Positions 1 to 7,686 of a stretch of DNA of 64,000 bases are shown here, in pieces; the stretch's first letter is position 1, and each line of letters begins with the position of its first letter. Origin of the DNA: Roseiarcus sp963767245 (GTDB lineage: Bacteria; Pseudomonadota; Alphaproteobacteria; Rhizobiales; Beijerinckiaceae); contig CAVYDG010000001.1 of assembly GCA_963767245.1 (NCBI GenBank), positions 124,001 through 188,000 on the forward strand, written 5' to 3'. A program made the translations under genes and the position numbers. The notes under the pieces were generated by a model. It made no database searches. It had not been told where the DNA came from and saw nothing but the letters and a program-made list of their open reading frames with translations.

Positions 1-277
1 TCAGAATGTCGTCGTCGCTCACCACTCGTTCTGCGGGACGACGACTCTGACGCCCGAACTGCTCGTCGCGAAGTTCGACGATCGTCATCACGCCGATATC
101 TCGACGATGTTCGACCACGATAGCCTTGCTATCATGGATTTCGAGAAGTCGATCAAGTATGACGTCGCGTTGCTTCGCTCAAGCCCGGCAGTCCCGAAAC
201 ATGTCAAGCTGTACGGCTTCTTCTATGAGATCAGTTCCGGTCAGTTGACCGAGGTGGTGCGGGACATTCCTGCCTAG
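1..277 (+). CDS. beta-class carbonic anhydrase-like protein, C-terminal part (truncated by window edge)
   Basis: The reading frame is open from base 2 to the TAG at 275-277, giving about 91 residues; the N-terminus lies outside the window. Near the start it reads VVVAHHSFCG, which matches the His-x-x-Cys zinc-ligand segment of beta-carbonic anhydrases (usually HHTDCG). The rest (ISTMFDHDSLAI, YDVALLRSSP, KLYGFFYEI) resembles the tail of the short bacterial/fungal-like type. Such enzymes interconvert CO2 and bicarbonate in the cytoplasm. The usual Asp before the zinc Cys is replaced by Phe, so activity is not certain. The family call is from recognised motifs only. Confidence 0.6.
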   Translation, partial: QNVVVAHHSFCGTTTLTPELLVAKFDDRHHADISTMFDHDSLAIMDFEKSIKYDVALLRSSPAVPKHVKLYGFFYEISSGQLTEVVRDIPA

Positions 278-376
278 GAGGACATGGTCGCTCCGTCCCG
301 TTCCTCGCCGAGGCCGCTCCGAACAGCAGAGTCATCGCAATTTGAGATTCAACCCCCGACCGGAAAGGACCCTCCT

Positions 377-775
377 ATGACCGCCAAAGTTCTCTTCACG
401 GGCAAGACGCACACGACCAACGGCCATGACGGCGCGGCTCATAGCGGCGACGGTTTTCTGGACATCAAGCTGCCCCAGCCGCACCCGGCCGCCGAGAACC
501 TCTTCGGCGCTGCCTGGTCCGCCTGCTACATGGGCGCGATCGAGGTCGCGGCCAGCCGGAAGAAGATCAAGCTCCCAGAGCAAGTGGCGGTGGACGCCGA
601 GATCAAGCTCAATCTCGAGGGCGCCAGTTTCTTCCTTACCGCCCGCCTCGATGTCAGCGTGCCGGGCCTCGACCGCGAGGTCGCGCAGGAGCTGATCCAG
701 GCGGCGCACGGCATCTGCCCCTACTCCAAGGCGATGCTGCACGGCGCCATCGCCGTTGAGACGAACCTTGTCTGA
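377..775 (+). CDS. Ohr/OsmC-family peroxide-detoxifying protein
   Basis: A 132-residue protein of the Ohr/OsmC family, which reduces organic hydroperoxides with a reactive Cys pair and lipoyl or thiol reductants in the cytoplasm. The two family cysteines are present at about C50 (WSACYMG) and C114 (GICPYSKA), and the Glu preceding NLF is kept at about E40. The start at 377 is chosen because GGAAAGGA lies 7 bases upstream and because family homology begins there; the longer open frame from 284 has no conserved residues. Oddity: the active-site Arg of typical Ohr (GGRDG near residue 18) is His here (NGHDG). It could therefore be a divergent Ohr or another OsmC subtype. Confidence 0.85.
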   Translation: MTAKVLFTGKTHTTNGHDGAAHSGDGFLDIKLPQPHPAAENLFGAAWSACYMGAIEVAASRKKIKLPEQVAVDAEIKLNLEGASFFLTARLDVSVPGLDREVAQELIQAAHGICPYSKAMLHGAIAVETNLV

Positions 776-927
776 TTTTGGTTTCGTCGCCGCGCCGGGG
801 CGACCTGTCTTTCTTCGAGCGCGGACGATTGCAGGAAGCGGGGCGGCCGCGCGCGTCGCTGTTGTAAAGTCGCTCGGGTCGTCGCCGGCGCGGTTCCGGC
901 TACGGCGCGGAATATCGGCGAAAACCT

Positions 928-1000
928 TCCCTGTTATGACGCAAAAATCTCCCTGTTCCGGGCAAAAATCTCCCTGTTCCGGCGAAAATTCTCGCTGATA
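928..1000 (+). repeat. short tandem repeat, TCCCTGTTCCGG family, about 3 units
   Basis: The motif TCCCTGTTCCGG (first copy TCCCTGTTATGA) starts at 928, 950 and 971. The copies are separated by A-rich linkers, giving a period of 21-22 bases, and the array then decays. The same family recurs as four units at 42974-43061. It lies just before the parS palindrome at 1012. It is not a CRISPR, because the unit is too short and the linkers are related in sequence. I recall similar arrays from intergenic DNA of other Rhizobiales; their function is unknown. Confidence 0.8.
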
Positions 1001-1011
1001 GAATCCGCCCT

Positions 1012-1033
1012 AAGTGTTTCACGTGAAACACTT
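1012..1033. other. parS: parS centromere site (perfect palindrome)
   Basis: The 22-base palindrome AAGTGTTTCACGTGAAACACTT is perfect. Its 16-base core (1015-1030) equals the widely conserved ParB-binding consensus TGTTTCACGTGAAACA. It lies in the non-coding gap between ohr and the 3' end of the DoxX gene. ParB-parS complexes segregate the chromosome origin region in most bacteria, so this segment is probably close to oriC on the chromosome, or on a replicon with an equivalent ParABS system. A degenerate copy lies at 28753-28768. Confidence 0.88.
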
Positions 1034-1083
1034 TTCCGCTTTCCTCGGCGCGCTTCGGCCGGCCTGCGGGCCGGCGGAAGCGT

Positions 1084-1599
1084 TCAGGGCGCCCTGCGCT
1101 CGCCTGTCCAGCCGTCGAAGCCCAGCAGCCGGTCCAGCGACGCCGCGCCCGGTCCGAAGGTCATGATCGCAAGCGCCATCGCCGCCCAGTAGAGATGGAA
1201 GTTCGCCCAGCCATCCGGATAGGTGAGCTGGATGACGGCGGTCATGCAGAGAAGGCCGAGCGCCGCCCAGCGGGTGAGCAATCCGAAGGCGAGCAGGATC
1301 GGCAGCACGATTTCGGCCGTGCTCGCCATCGCGGCGATCAGGTCCGGCGCCGGAAACGGGATCTCGGCGCCGAAGATATGGAGCTTGTAGTCCTGCTCGA
1401 ACAGGATCTTCGTGCCGAAGGACAGCGTGAACCAGCCGTTCCAGCGGGTGAGTCCGGAAGCGAAGAACGGCCGCGCCAGCGTCAGCCGCAAGACGAGGAG
1501 CGGGAGCCAGGCGGGAATGAGGCCGAACGCGGCGCTGGTCCATCGGGCGATGGGGTTCAAGGGGGCGACCGCATTCGCGCGCCAAGGCTCGGCGTTCAT
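1084..1599 (-). CDS. DoxX-family membrane protein (HvfD/BufD-like)
   Basis: A 171-residue integral membrane protein with about four hydrophobic segments and the DoxX-type features RPFFASGLTRWNGW, AEIVLPILLAFGL and the final MTFGPGAASLDRLLG. In bufferin/Hvf operons a DoxX protein follows the DUF692 and DUF2063 genes and is thought to support redox handling at the membrane. Its ATG overlaps the stop of the upstream bufC-like gene (ATGA at 1596-1599), indicating translational coupling. The exact biochemical role is not known from sequence. Confidence 0.85.
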   Translation of the reverse strand: MNAEPWRANAVAPLNPIARWTSAAFGLIPAWLPLLVLRLTLARPFFASGLTRWNGWFTLSFGTKILFEQDYKLHIFGAEIPFPAPDLIAAMASTAEIVLPILLAFGLLTRWAALGLLCMTAVIQLTYPDGWANFHLYWAAMALAIMTFGPGAASLDRLLGFDGWTGERRAP

Positions 1600-2354
1600 G
1601 ACGAGGTTCCTGGGACGAGGGAGGCGACTGCGCCGGATTCGATCAATCCGACCAGATGGGTTCCGAAGTCGAACGTGGGGTCGTCCAGCGCACCCGTGGC
1701 ATCGATCAGCGTTGCGCCCTCCCGCAGGCGCATGGCGAAATCGTAGCCGAGCGGCGGCAGGATGCGCACCCGGACGTCGGCGTCGGGACGGGTGACGAGC
1801 GCGTCCTCCGGGCTTCCGTCGATTGGCGCGGCGGGGCCGCCGCTCTGGGCCGACGCCCAGAGCGAGGCGGCAGGCGTCGACAAGCGCAAGATGCGCGCCG
1901 CCGGGTGGAACGCGATCCGCGTTCCGGGCAAAAGATCGGGGCTCAATTCGGCAAGGTCGCCGATCGTCGCTGCCGCCGCGTCCGCGGCGTGATAGGCCTC
2001 GACCCAGGCGTTCTCGAGCCGCGCCAGGTCGGCAAGGCAAGGCTCCGCTCCCTCACATGACGCGACGAATTCGGGGAAGTCCTCGCCATAGGCGATCATG
2101 ACCGGCGAGCGCGGCTTCTTCGCGCGAATGTAGGCGCGGGCCAGGGCGCGGAAGGCGTCGTCGCCGGCGATGCGACGCGCGACCGGATAGCGCGCCTCGA
2201 GCGCGCCGATCAGGCCGACGGCGACATTGTTGCGGTAGACCGAAAAGCGGCGCGCGTCGGGCGCGCCGAGGCGTCCGCGGGTCATCGCCGGCGGGGCGGC
2301 CGAAGGCTCGGCGAGCGCCGCCGCGAAGGCGCGTATCGTCGCCTCAAACCGCAT
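1596..2354 (-). CDS. DUF2063 partner protein of the MNIO enzyme (HvfC/BufC-like)
   Basis: A protein of about 252 residues with the DUF2063 N-terminal domain (RFSVYRNNVAVGLIGALEARYPVARRIAG) and a C-terminal half typical of HvfC/BufC. These proteins pair with DUF692 multinuclear iron oxidases to modify small Cys-containing precursor peptides, by presenting the substrate to the enzyme. The ATG at 2354 overlaps the end of bufB by 11 bases and has GGAG about 9 bases upstream, so I prefer it to the GTG at 2375. The gene is coupled to the downstream DoxX gene. It forms the middle of a B-C-D operon that lacks a recognisable precursor (A) gene. Confidence 0.85.
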   Translation of the reverse strand: MRFEATIRAFAAALAEPSAAPPAMTRGRLGAPDARRFSVYRNNVAVGLIGALEARYPVARRIAGDDAFRALARAYIRAKKPRSPVMIAYGEDFPEFVASCEGAEPCLADLARLENAWVEAYHAADAAAATIGDLAELSPDLLPGTRIAFHPAARILRLSTPAASLWASAQSGGPAAPIDGSPEDALVTRPDADVRVRILPPLGYDFAMRLREGATLIDATGALDDPTFDFGTHLVGLIESGAVASLVPGTSS

Positions 2355-3231
2355 CGGCGCGCTCCGGGCTCGCACCCTCCGTGGCCATCACCCGCTCGGC
2401 CCGGCGCGCCTCGCCGAGAAGCGTCGGCCAGGCGGGCAGCTCATTGTCCCATTCGATCAGGGTCGGCGTGGCCCCCAGCCGCTGGATCGCCTCCCTATAG
2501 AGCGCCCAGACCGGGTCGCGGACCGGCGAATTGTGCGCATCGATCAGGAGCGGCAGGCCGGCGTCGTCGCTGTCCTCGGCGTAGCCAGCGAGGTGGATTT
2601 CCCCCACCGCGGAAATCGGAAAGTCGGCGAGATAGCGGTAAGGGTCGTAACCGTGATTGGCGGCGCTGACGAAGACATTGTTGACGTCGAGCAAAAGGCC
2701 GCAGCCGCTCCGCCGCGCGATCTCGCGCAGGAAATCGGTCTCGGCGAACGTGCTTTCGGCAAAGAGGACGTAAGTCGAGGGGTTTTCGAGCAGCATCGTC
2801 CGGCCAAGGGCGTTTTGCACCGCGTCGATATGGTCGGCGACCTGCGCGAGCGTTTCGACTGTGTAGGGCAGCGGCAGGAGATCGTTGAAGAACGCCCCCT
2901 CGTGCGTCGACCACGCCAGGTGCTCGGAAACGAGCGCCGGCTCGAAGCGCCTGGCGACCGCGGCGAGCCGCGCAAGATGCGCCCGGTCGAGCGGTCCGGG
3001 GGAACCGATCGACAGCCCGACGCCGTGCAGCGAAAGCGGATAATGCTCGCGAATAGCGTCGAGGCGTCGATGCGGCGGACCGCCCGCGCCCATGTAGTTC
3101 TCTGCGTGGACTTCGAAAAAACCAAGCTCTGGCCACGTTTCGACGATCGGCTCGAAATGCTCGGCCTTGAAACCGACGCCGACGCTCGGCGCGCCGAGGG
3201 ACCCGGGATATCGACGATCGGCGGCGGACAT
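2344..3231 (-). CDS. bufB: DUF692 multinuclear non-heme iron-dependent oxidase (HvfB/BufB-like)
   Basis: A 295-residue TIM-barrel enzyme of the DUF692/MNIO family. Family hallmarks are GVGFKAEHFEPI near the start, EVHAENYMG, HGVGLSIGS, SEHLAW, LLENPSTYV, LLLDVNNVFVSAANHG, EIHLAGY, IDAHNSPV and the terminal IEWDNELP; these supply the iron-binding His/Glu/Asp/Asn residues. Known members oxidise Cys residues in small precursors (for example to oxazolone/thioamide or thiooxazole groups) that bind copper. The start at 3231 is preceded by GGGAGAGA, and homology begins there. It is transcribed divergently from the sigma factor gene, with a SigF-type promoter match in between. Confidence 0.9.
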   Translation of the reverse strand: MSAADRRYPGSLGAPSVGVGFKAEHFEPIVETWPELGFFEVHAENYMGAGGPPHRRLDAIREHYPLSLHGVGLSIGSPGPLDRAHLARLAAVARRFEPALVSEHLAWSTHEGAFFNDLLPLPYTVETLAQVADHIDAVQNALGRTMLLENPSTYVLFAESTFAETDFLREIARRSGCGLLLDVNNVFVSAANHGYDPYRYLADFPISAVGEIHLAGYAEDSDDAGLPLLIDAHNSPVRDPVWALYREAIQRLGATPTLIEWDNELPAWPTLLGEARRAERVMATEGASPERADAV

Positions 3232-3273
3232 GGGCGTCTCTCCCGGCCTTTGCTCATCAATGGCGTTGGCGTC

Positions 3274-3299
3274 TTCGCTGGCGCGCCGGGGCGTGTTAC
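3274..3299 (-). promoter_or_regulatory. candidate SigF (ECF16)-type promoter for the bufBC-doxX operon
   Basis: Read on the minus strand, GTAACA (3299-3294) is followed after exactly 16 bases by CGAA (3277-3274). This fits the Caulobacter SigF promoter GTAACC-N16-CGAA as I recall it. The predicted transcript would start about 30-40 bases before the bufB ATG at 3231. The adjacent sigma/NrsF genes are the expected regulators. The match is by eye only. Confidence 0.6.
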
Positions 3300-3351
3300 A
3301 TCGGACGGCCCGCGTCATCGCGCTTCGAGCCGGATTATTTTCCATTTATCT

Positions 3352-3376
3352 GTAACGGCAGACGAGACGAAACGAA
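3352..3376 (+). promoter_or_regulatory. weaker candidate SigF-type promoter in front of the sigma gene
   Basis: GTAACG (3352-3357) is followed after 15 bases by CGAA (3373-3376), directly before the sigma-factor ATG at 3383. The spacer is one base shorter than in the divergent promoter. The -10 element is so close to the ATG that the transcript would be leaderless or start inside the gene. It would give autoregulation if real. Confidence 0.35.
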
Positions 3377-3382
3377 GCCCCT

Positions 3383-3952
3383 ATGAAAGCCCCACCCAGC
3401 GAGGGTCCCCCGGCCGATCCGTGGTCTCAGATGATGAGGGCCTCGATCGCGGGCGATGAGGCCGTCTACCGGCGGCTCCTGGAGGACATCGGTCGCTCGG
3501 TCAGGGCAATGGCGCGCGCGGCGTTTTCGCGCGCCAGAGTGGGAGACGCGGATATCGAGGATGCAGTGCAGGAGACCCTGTTGGCGATCCACCTCAAGCG
3601 GCATACCTGGGACGCAGGCCAGCCGCTTGCGCCCTGGGTCTACGCCATAGCCCGGCACAAAATCGTCGACGCCATGCGCCGGCGGGGCAGACAGCGCGTC
3701 GAGCCGCTCGAGGATTTCCAAGAGTTCCTGGCCGCGCCGGAGGCCGAGGACCCGCACGCGCTGAGCGACGCGCGGCGGCTGCTGGAGACGCTTGCGCCGC
3801 GTCAGCGCGATATCGTGACCTCGATCTCCCTCGATGGCCAATCGATCGCCGCGACTGCGGCGCGCCTTTCGATGTCCGAGGTCGCGGTCAGGGTGGCGCT
3901 CCATCGGGCGCTGAAGTCGCTGGGCGCGGCCTGGCGGAGGTCGGTCGCGTGA
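3383..3952 (+). CDS. sigF: ECF RNA polymerase sigma factor, SigF/ECF16-like
   Basis: A 189-residue ECF sigma factor. Region 2 spans about residues 20-95, with the polymerase-binding DAVQETLLAIH and the -10 recognition segment PLAPWVYAIARHKIVDAMRRR. Region 4 spans about 125-185, with LAPRQRDIVTSISLDGQSIAATAARLSMSEVAVRVALHRALKSL. The next gene, overlapping by four bases, is an NrsF-type anti-sigma factor, which is the pairing seen for Caulobacter SigF. That pair responds to heavy-metal and oxidative stress and drives bufferin-type operons. The divergent bufBC-doxX operon carries a matching promoter, so it is the likely target. Confidence 0.88.
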   Translation: MKAPPSEGPPADPWSQMMRASIAGDEAVYRRLLEDIGRSVRAMARAAFSRARVGDADIEDAVQETLLAIHLKRHTWDAGQPLAPWVYAIARHKIVDAMRRRGRQRVEPLEDFQEFLAAPEAEDPHALSDARRLLETLAPRQRDIVTSISLDGQSIAATAARLSMSEVAVRVALHRALKSLGAAWRRSVA

Positions 3953-4587
3953 GGACGTCGGAACTCATTGCCGCGCTGGCTGCCGATCCGGTTCCGGAGC
4001 CGATCCGGCTCGGCCGGCGGGTCGCGGCCGCGCTCGCGATTGGCCTTGCCGCCAGCGTCGCGCTCTATTGGTTGATGCTCGGGCCGAGGCCGGACGTCGC
4101 CGCGGCCGCCGACACGATGCGCTTCTGGATGAAGTTCGTCAACTCGTTTGCCTTCGCCCTGCCAACGCTTCTGTTGACGCTGCGGCTGGCGCGGCCGGAC
4201 GCCAAGCCGAGAGCGCTCGCGCTCTGGCTCATCGCGCCGTTTGTCTTGCTCGCCGCCGGTGTGGTCGCGGAATTGCTGCTCGTGCCGCAAAACGCGTGGA
4301 TGTCCCACCTCATGGGCGCCAACGCCATGCACTGCACGATCACCATCCCGATGCTGGCCGCTCCCGTTCTCGCGGCGCTGATCATCGCCCTGCGCGCCGG
4401 CGCCCCGATGCACACGGGCCTCACCGGCGCGATGGCCGGCGCGGCTGCGGCGGGTGTCGGGGCGCTGGTCTACGCGTCGTCGTGCCCCGACAATTCGCCC
4501 CTGTTCGTGGCGACCTGGTATCCCCTCGCGACGCTGATCTGCATGGGCGCCGGCGCGCTGGCGGGGCGGTGGTTTCTCGACTGGTGA
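3949..4587 (+). CDS. nrsF: NrsF family (DUF1109) membrane anti-sigma factor
   Basis: A 212-residue inner-membrane protein with six predicted hydrophobic helices and a short cytoplasmic N-terminus. It starts with GTG at 3949, overlapping the sigma stop codon (GTGA). DUF1109/NrsF proteins hold the partner ECF sigma factor at the membrane until stress is sensed. Two cysteines lie 50 residues apart, C129 (AMHCTI) and C179 (SSCPDN), the same spacing as the two sensing cysteines I recall for Caulobacter NrsF. This supports metal or redox sensing at the periplasmic face. Confidence 0.87.
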   Translation: MRTSELIAALAADPVPEPIRLGRRVAAALAIGLAASVALYWLMLGPRPDVAAAADTMRFWMKFVNSFAFALPTLLLTLRLARPDAKPRALALWLIAPFVLLAAGVVAELLLVPQNAWMSHLMGANAMHCTITIPMLAAPVLAALIIALRAGAPMHTGLTGAMAGAAAAGVGALVYASSCPDNSPLFVATWYPLATLICMGAGALAGRWFLDW

Positions 4588-4597
4588 ACCGAGAACG

Positions 4598-5296
4598 CTA
4601 CTTCTTCACCAGCGGGTCGAGGATCGCCCTCAACTGGTCCATAGTGAGTTCCCCGCCATAGACCTTGCCGTCGATCACGAAGGTCGGGGTGCCGTTCATC
4701 TTGATCTCGTCGGTGGCGCGTTTGCCGACCGCCGAGACCGCCTCGATCTTCGCTTGATCCTTGAGGCACGCCATCGCCTGATCGTGGGTGAGGCCGGTCG
4801 GGCGCATGGCGGCGATCAGCGGCTCGAGCGGCTTGTCGACGAACGCCCACTTGTCCTGGGCGCTGAACAGGAGCTCGATCGCCGCGAACGCCTTGTCGTC
4901 GCCGATGCAGCGCGCCAGCACGAAGGCCGCGATGTCGAGCGGATTGCGCGAGAATTCGCGGAAGATGTATTTGACCTTGCCGGTGTCGATATAGTCCTTC
5001 TTCAGTTCTGGCAGGACCTCGCGGCTGAACGCAGCGCAATGGGGGCAGGTCAGCGAGCCGTACTCGATCACCGGCACGCCGGAGGCGTCGCCGATCGACA
5101 ATTCCGGCAGCGTCCCCGGCTTGAGCGCCGCAGCCATGTCGACCGTGCGGTCAGGCTCGGGCGCCGCGGCCGCAAGGGCGCCGTCGGCGGTCAGCGCGGC
5201 AGCGGAAAAGGCGGCAGCGAAGGCAAGCCGGCGAAGAGAGGCGAAGGCCAAGTCAAGCTCCTGGGCAGGGATGTCGGGCGGCGGGACATTGCGCAT
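4598..5296 (-). CDS. DsbA-family thiol:disulfide oxidoreductase, exported
   Basis: A 232-residue protein with an N-terminal signal-like stretch (RRLAFAAAFSAAALTADGALA), a thioredoxin fold with the active-site CPHC at C84/C87 after EYGSLT, an inserted helical domain, and the cis-proline loop NGTPTFVIDG near residue 205. This is the layout of DsbA/DsbG-type periplasmic oxidases and of alphaproteobacterial 'DsbA family protein' genes. A GGAGG ribosome site six bases upstream supports the start at 5296. It converges with nrsF (10-base gap). The N-terminus before the signal is longer than usual, so the true start might be internal. Confidence 0.87.
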   Translation of the reverse strand: MRNVPPPDIPAQELDLAFASLRRLAFAAAFSAAALTADGALAAAAPEPDRTVDMAAALKPGTLPELSIGDASGVPVIEYGSLTCPHCAAFSREVLPELKKDYIDTGKVKYIFREFSRNPLDIAAFVLARCIGDDKAFAAIELLFSAQDKWAFVDKPLEPLIAAMRPTGLTHDQAMACLKDQAKIEAVSAVGKRATDEIKMNGTPTFVIDGKVYGGELTMDQLRAILDPLVKK

Positions 5297-5480
5297 AAAG
5301 GCCTCCGGGCGGCAAGCCCGCGCTCCACTGCCCTTACGGCCGCTTTTGAGGCAAAACCCGCTGCCTTGGGCGCGTCCGGCTCACAACCGCGTTACCAGGC
5401 GGGACGGCGATCTTGGCGCGTCAATGCTAGCATGTTAGTGGCTCGCGCCGACCATTCGAGCGTCGGGCAAGGAGCGGGCG

Positions 5481-6536
5481 ATGGAGTACCGGCAGCTGGG
5501 CAACTCGGGCCTCAAGGTCTCGGCGCTGGCGATGGGCACGATGACCTTCGGCGGCAAGGGAAACTCCGCCAAGACCGGCAACCTGCAGCTCAAGGACGTT
5601 CGCAGGCTGATCGACATCGTCGCCGACGCCGGCGTCAATCTCATCGACACCGCCAATGTCTATTCCAACGGCGTGTCGGAGGAACTCATCGGCGAGGCGA
5701 TGGGCGGCAAGCGCAAGCCGGGCATGCTGATTGCGACCAAGGCGCGCTTTCCGATGGGCGACGGGCCGAATGATCGCGGCCTCTCCCGCTGGCACCTCAT
5801 CCAGGAATGCGAGGCGAGCCTCAAGCGTCTGCGCACCGACGTCATCGATCTCTATCAGGTGCATCAGTGGGACGGCCTGACCCCGCTCGAGGAGACGATG
5901 GAGGCGCTCGACAGCCTCGTGCGCGCGGGCAAGGTGCGCTACGTCGGCTGCTCCAACTTTTCCGGCTGGCACATCATGAAGGCGATGGAGGTCGCGCGCC
6001 GCGACGGCCGCATCCCGTTTGTCTCGGAGCAGATCCACTATACGCTCCAGGCGCGCGAGGCCGAATACGAGCTTATTCCGATCGCAGTCGACCAGAAGCT
6101 CGGCGTGCTGGTATGGAGCCCCCTCGCCGGCGGGCTCCTCAGCGGCAAGCACCGGCGCGACAAGACCGCCGAAGGCTCCCGTTTCGTAGTCGGCTGGAAG
6201 GAGCCGCCGATCCACGACGAGAACGCGCTCTGGCAAATCGTCGATGAACTGGTCGCGGTCGCGGAAGCGCGCAAGATCTCGGCGGCGCAGATCGCGCTCG
6301 CGTGGCTGCTTCAGCGCCCGGCGGTGACGTCGATCATCATCGGCGGCCGCACCGAGGCGCAGTTCCGCGACAACCTTGCCTGCGTCGACGTGAAGCTTGC
6401 GGACGACGAGCGCGAGCGTCTCGACAAGGCAAGCCTGCCGCCGCTGATCTACCCCTACTGGCATCAGTCCTGGACGGCGAAAGACCGCCTCGGCCAGGCT
6501 GACCTCGCCCTGCACGCGGCGCATTTGAAGGGGTAG
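5481..6536 (+). CDS. aldo/keto reductase
   Basis: A 351-residue NADP(H)-dependent aldo/keto reductase (TIM barrel) acting on aldehydes or ketones in the cytoplasm. The catalytic tetrad is visible: D56 (NLIDTANVY), Y61, K87 (LIATKARF) and H128 (LYQVHQWDG). The C-terminal cofactor segment SIIIGGRTEAQFRDNL is intact. GGAG lies just before the start. The closest general type is the YajO/AKR11-12-like family. The substrate cannot be deduced, and the gene stands alone between two divergent or convergent neighbours. Confidence 0.92.
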   Translation: MEYRQLGNSGLKVSALAMGTMTFGGKGNSAKTGNLQLKDVRRLIDIVADAGVNLIDTANVYSNGVSEELIGEAMGGKRKPGMLIATKARFPMGDGPNDRGLSRWHLIQECEASLKRLRTDVIDLYQVHQWDGLTPLEETMEALDSLVRAGKVRYVGCSNFSGWHIMKAMEVARRDGRIPFVSEQIHYTLQAREAEYELIPIAVDQKLGVLVWSPLAGGLLSGKHRRDKTAEGSRFVVGWKEPPIHDENALWQIVDELVAVAEARKISAAQIALAWLLQRPAVTSIIIGGRTEAQFRDNLACVDVKLADDERERLDKASLPPLIYPYWHQSWTAKDRLGQADLALHAAHLKG

Positions 6537-6921
6537 GGCGAAGCTCAATCGGCGTGCGCGGAGTGTCCGCTTTCAGCGCAACAGCGGCCATTCAACGACG
6601 GCCTGACGAGTGTTCGCCTCGTCGTGCCTTGGCGCCACAGCCGCCGGGGCGCGTTCGCAACGCCTCTGATAACGTCGCCCACGGGGTGCGTGTAGAAACG
6701 AAGATGTAGTCGGTCAGCCTTCCGCTCGCTTTGCGCCCGCCAAATAGGCCGTCCAGGATTGACCGTTGGACGGCCGGACTCCGCGACCTCTACGAGGGTT
6801 CCTATGGCCGCTTCACGTCGCTCTATTCGGCGGGACCGGCTTTCCGGCCAAGGAGGGGCCGAGCCTGAACGGCTCGGCATACCCCCCTTGAGACCGTCTT
6901 CTCCAAGCGATCGCTTGCGGC
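6537..6921. other. non-coding stretch, nothing recognised
   Basis: There are 385 bases between the convergent aldo/keto reductase and manganese catalase genes. Open frames exist on both strands but show no family features, no good ribosome sites and no typical codon pattern. No tRNA, repeat or clear terminator was recognised. Confidence 0.5.
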
Positions 6922-7686
6922 TCAGCGCGCCTTCTGAAGCACTTTGGTCCTGTTCGGCGCTGGCTTATGGCCTTCGTCGTCGGCATTGAAGGGAGCAGCG
7001 GGAAGCCCGCCTTCAGGCTCCGGGTCCGCGACATATTCGAAGTCCGGCCCTTCGTTCCAGGGGCCACGCACGTCCTGGCCTTGCGAAAGATTGAACACCA
7101 GTTTGACCGTTTCGTCCGGCTGAACATTGCCAAAGAAGGGATCATCCAACTTGCCCATCTGATCGAGGGCTTTCATGAACATATTCGCGTGAGTGATTTC
7201 ACGCGTGAGCAGATGATGCAGCGTCTTTTTGGTGCCTTCGTCGTCGCACGCCTTGATCAGCGATTCATAGGTCTGACGCGCTCCGGCTTCAGCTGAGATG
7301 TTCGCCCGCAGGTCGCGGACAACGTTGCCGCCCTCCTGAATGTAAGCGGCCGTCCAGCAGCTGCCCTGGCTGTCAAGGAAATGCGGGCCGCCGCCCTTGA
7401 GCTTGAACAAAGGGGCGTCGTGCACGGAAGCGTCGTCGAGTTTGCTGGTATGCTGGGCGATCAGTTTGCCGACCATTTCAAGGTGGCTGAATTCCTCGAT
7501 CGCGATGTCCTGAAGCAGGTCGCGGATGCCGGCGTTCTCGACGTGGAACGATTGCACCCAATATTGCAACGCCGCGGTGAGTTCGCCCGTGGCTCCTCCG
7601 AACTGCTCAAGAAGATAGGCGCCGAAGCGGGCGTCCGGCTTGCCCACGTTCACGGGTTGAATAAGCTCTTTGCGGTGAAAAAACAT
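6922..7686 (-). CDS. manganese (non-heme) catalase
   Basis: A 254-residue protein that converts hydrogen peroxide to water and oxygen at a di-manganese centre. Putative metal ligands are E35 (GELTAALQYW), E65/H68 (IAIEEFSHLE), E133 (SAEAGARQTY) and H166 (REITHANMF), in the order and spacing of Lactobacillus plantarum Mn-catalase. The start at 7686 (MFFHRKELIQPV) is where family homology begins; the longer frame to 7878 is not conserved. The acidic, Pro-rich C-terminal tail is common in rhizobial members. The gene has its own upstream region and complements the ohr gene in peroxide defence. Confidence 0.93.
   Translation of the reverse strand: MFFHRKELIQPVNVGKPDARFGAYLLEQFGGATGELTAALQYWVQSFHVENAGIRDLLQDIAIEEFSHLEMVGKLIAQHTSKLDDASVHDAPLFKLKGGGPHFLDSQGSCWTAAYIQEGGNVVRDLRANISAEAGARQTYESLIKACDDEGTKKTLHHLLTREITHANMFMKALDQMGKLDDPFFGNVQPDETVKLVFNLSQGQDVRGPWNEGPDFEYVADPEPEGGLPAAPFNADDEGHKPAPNRTKVLQKAR

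Noticed and set aside
6545..6880. A minus-strand open frame of 111 codons in the 6.5-6.9 kb gap
   Set aside because: No motif, no good ribosome site, low-complexity and Arg-rich; not supported as a gene.
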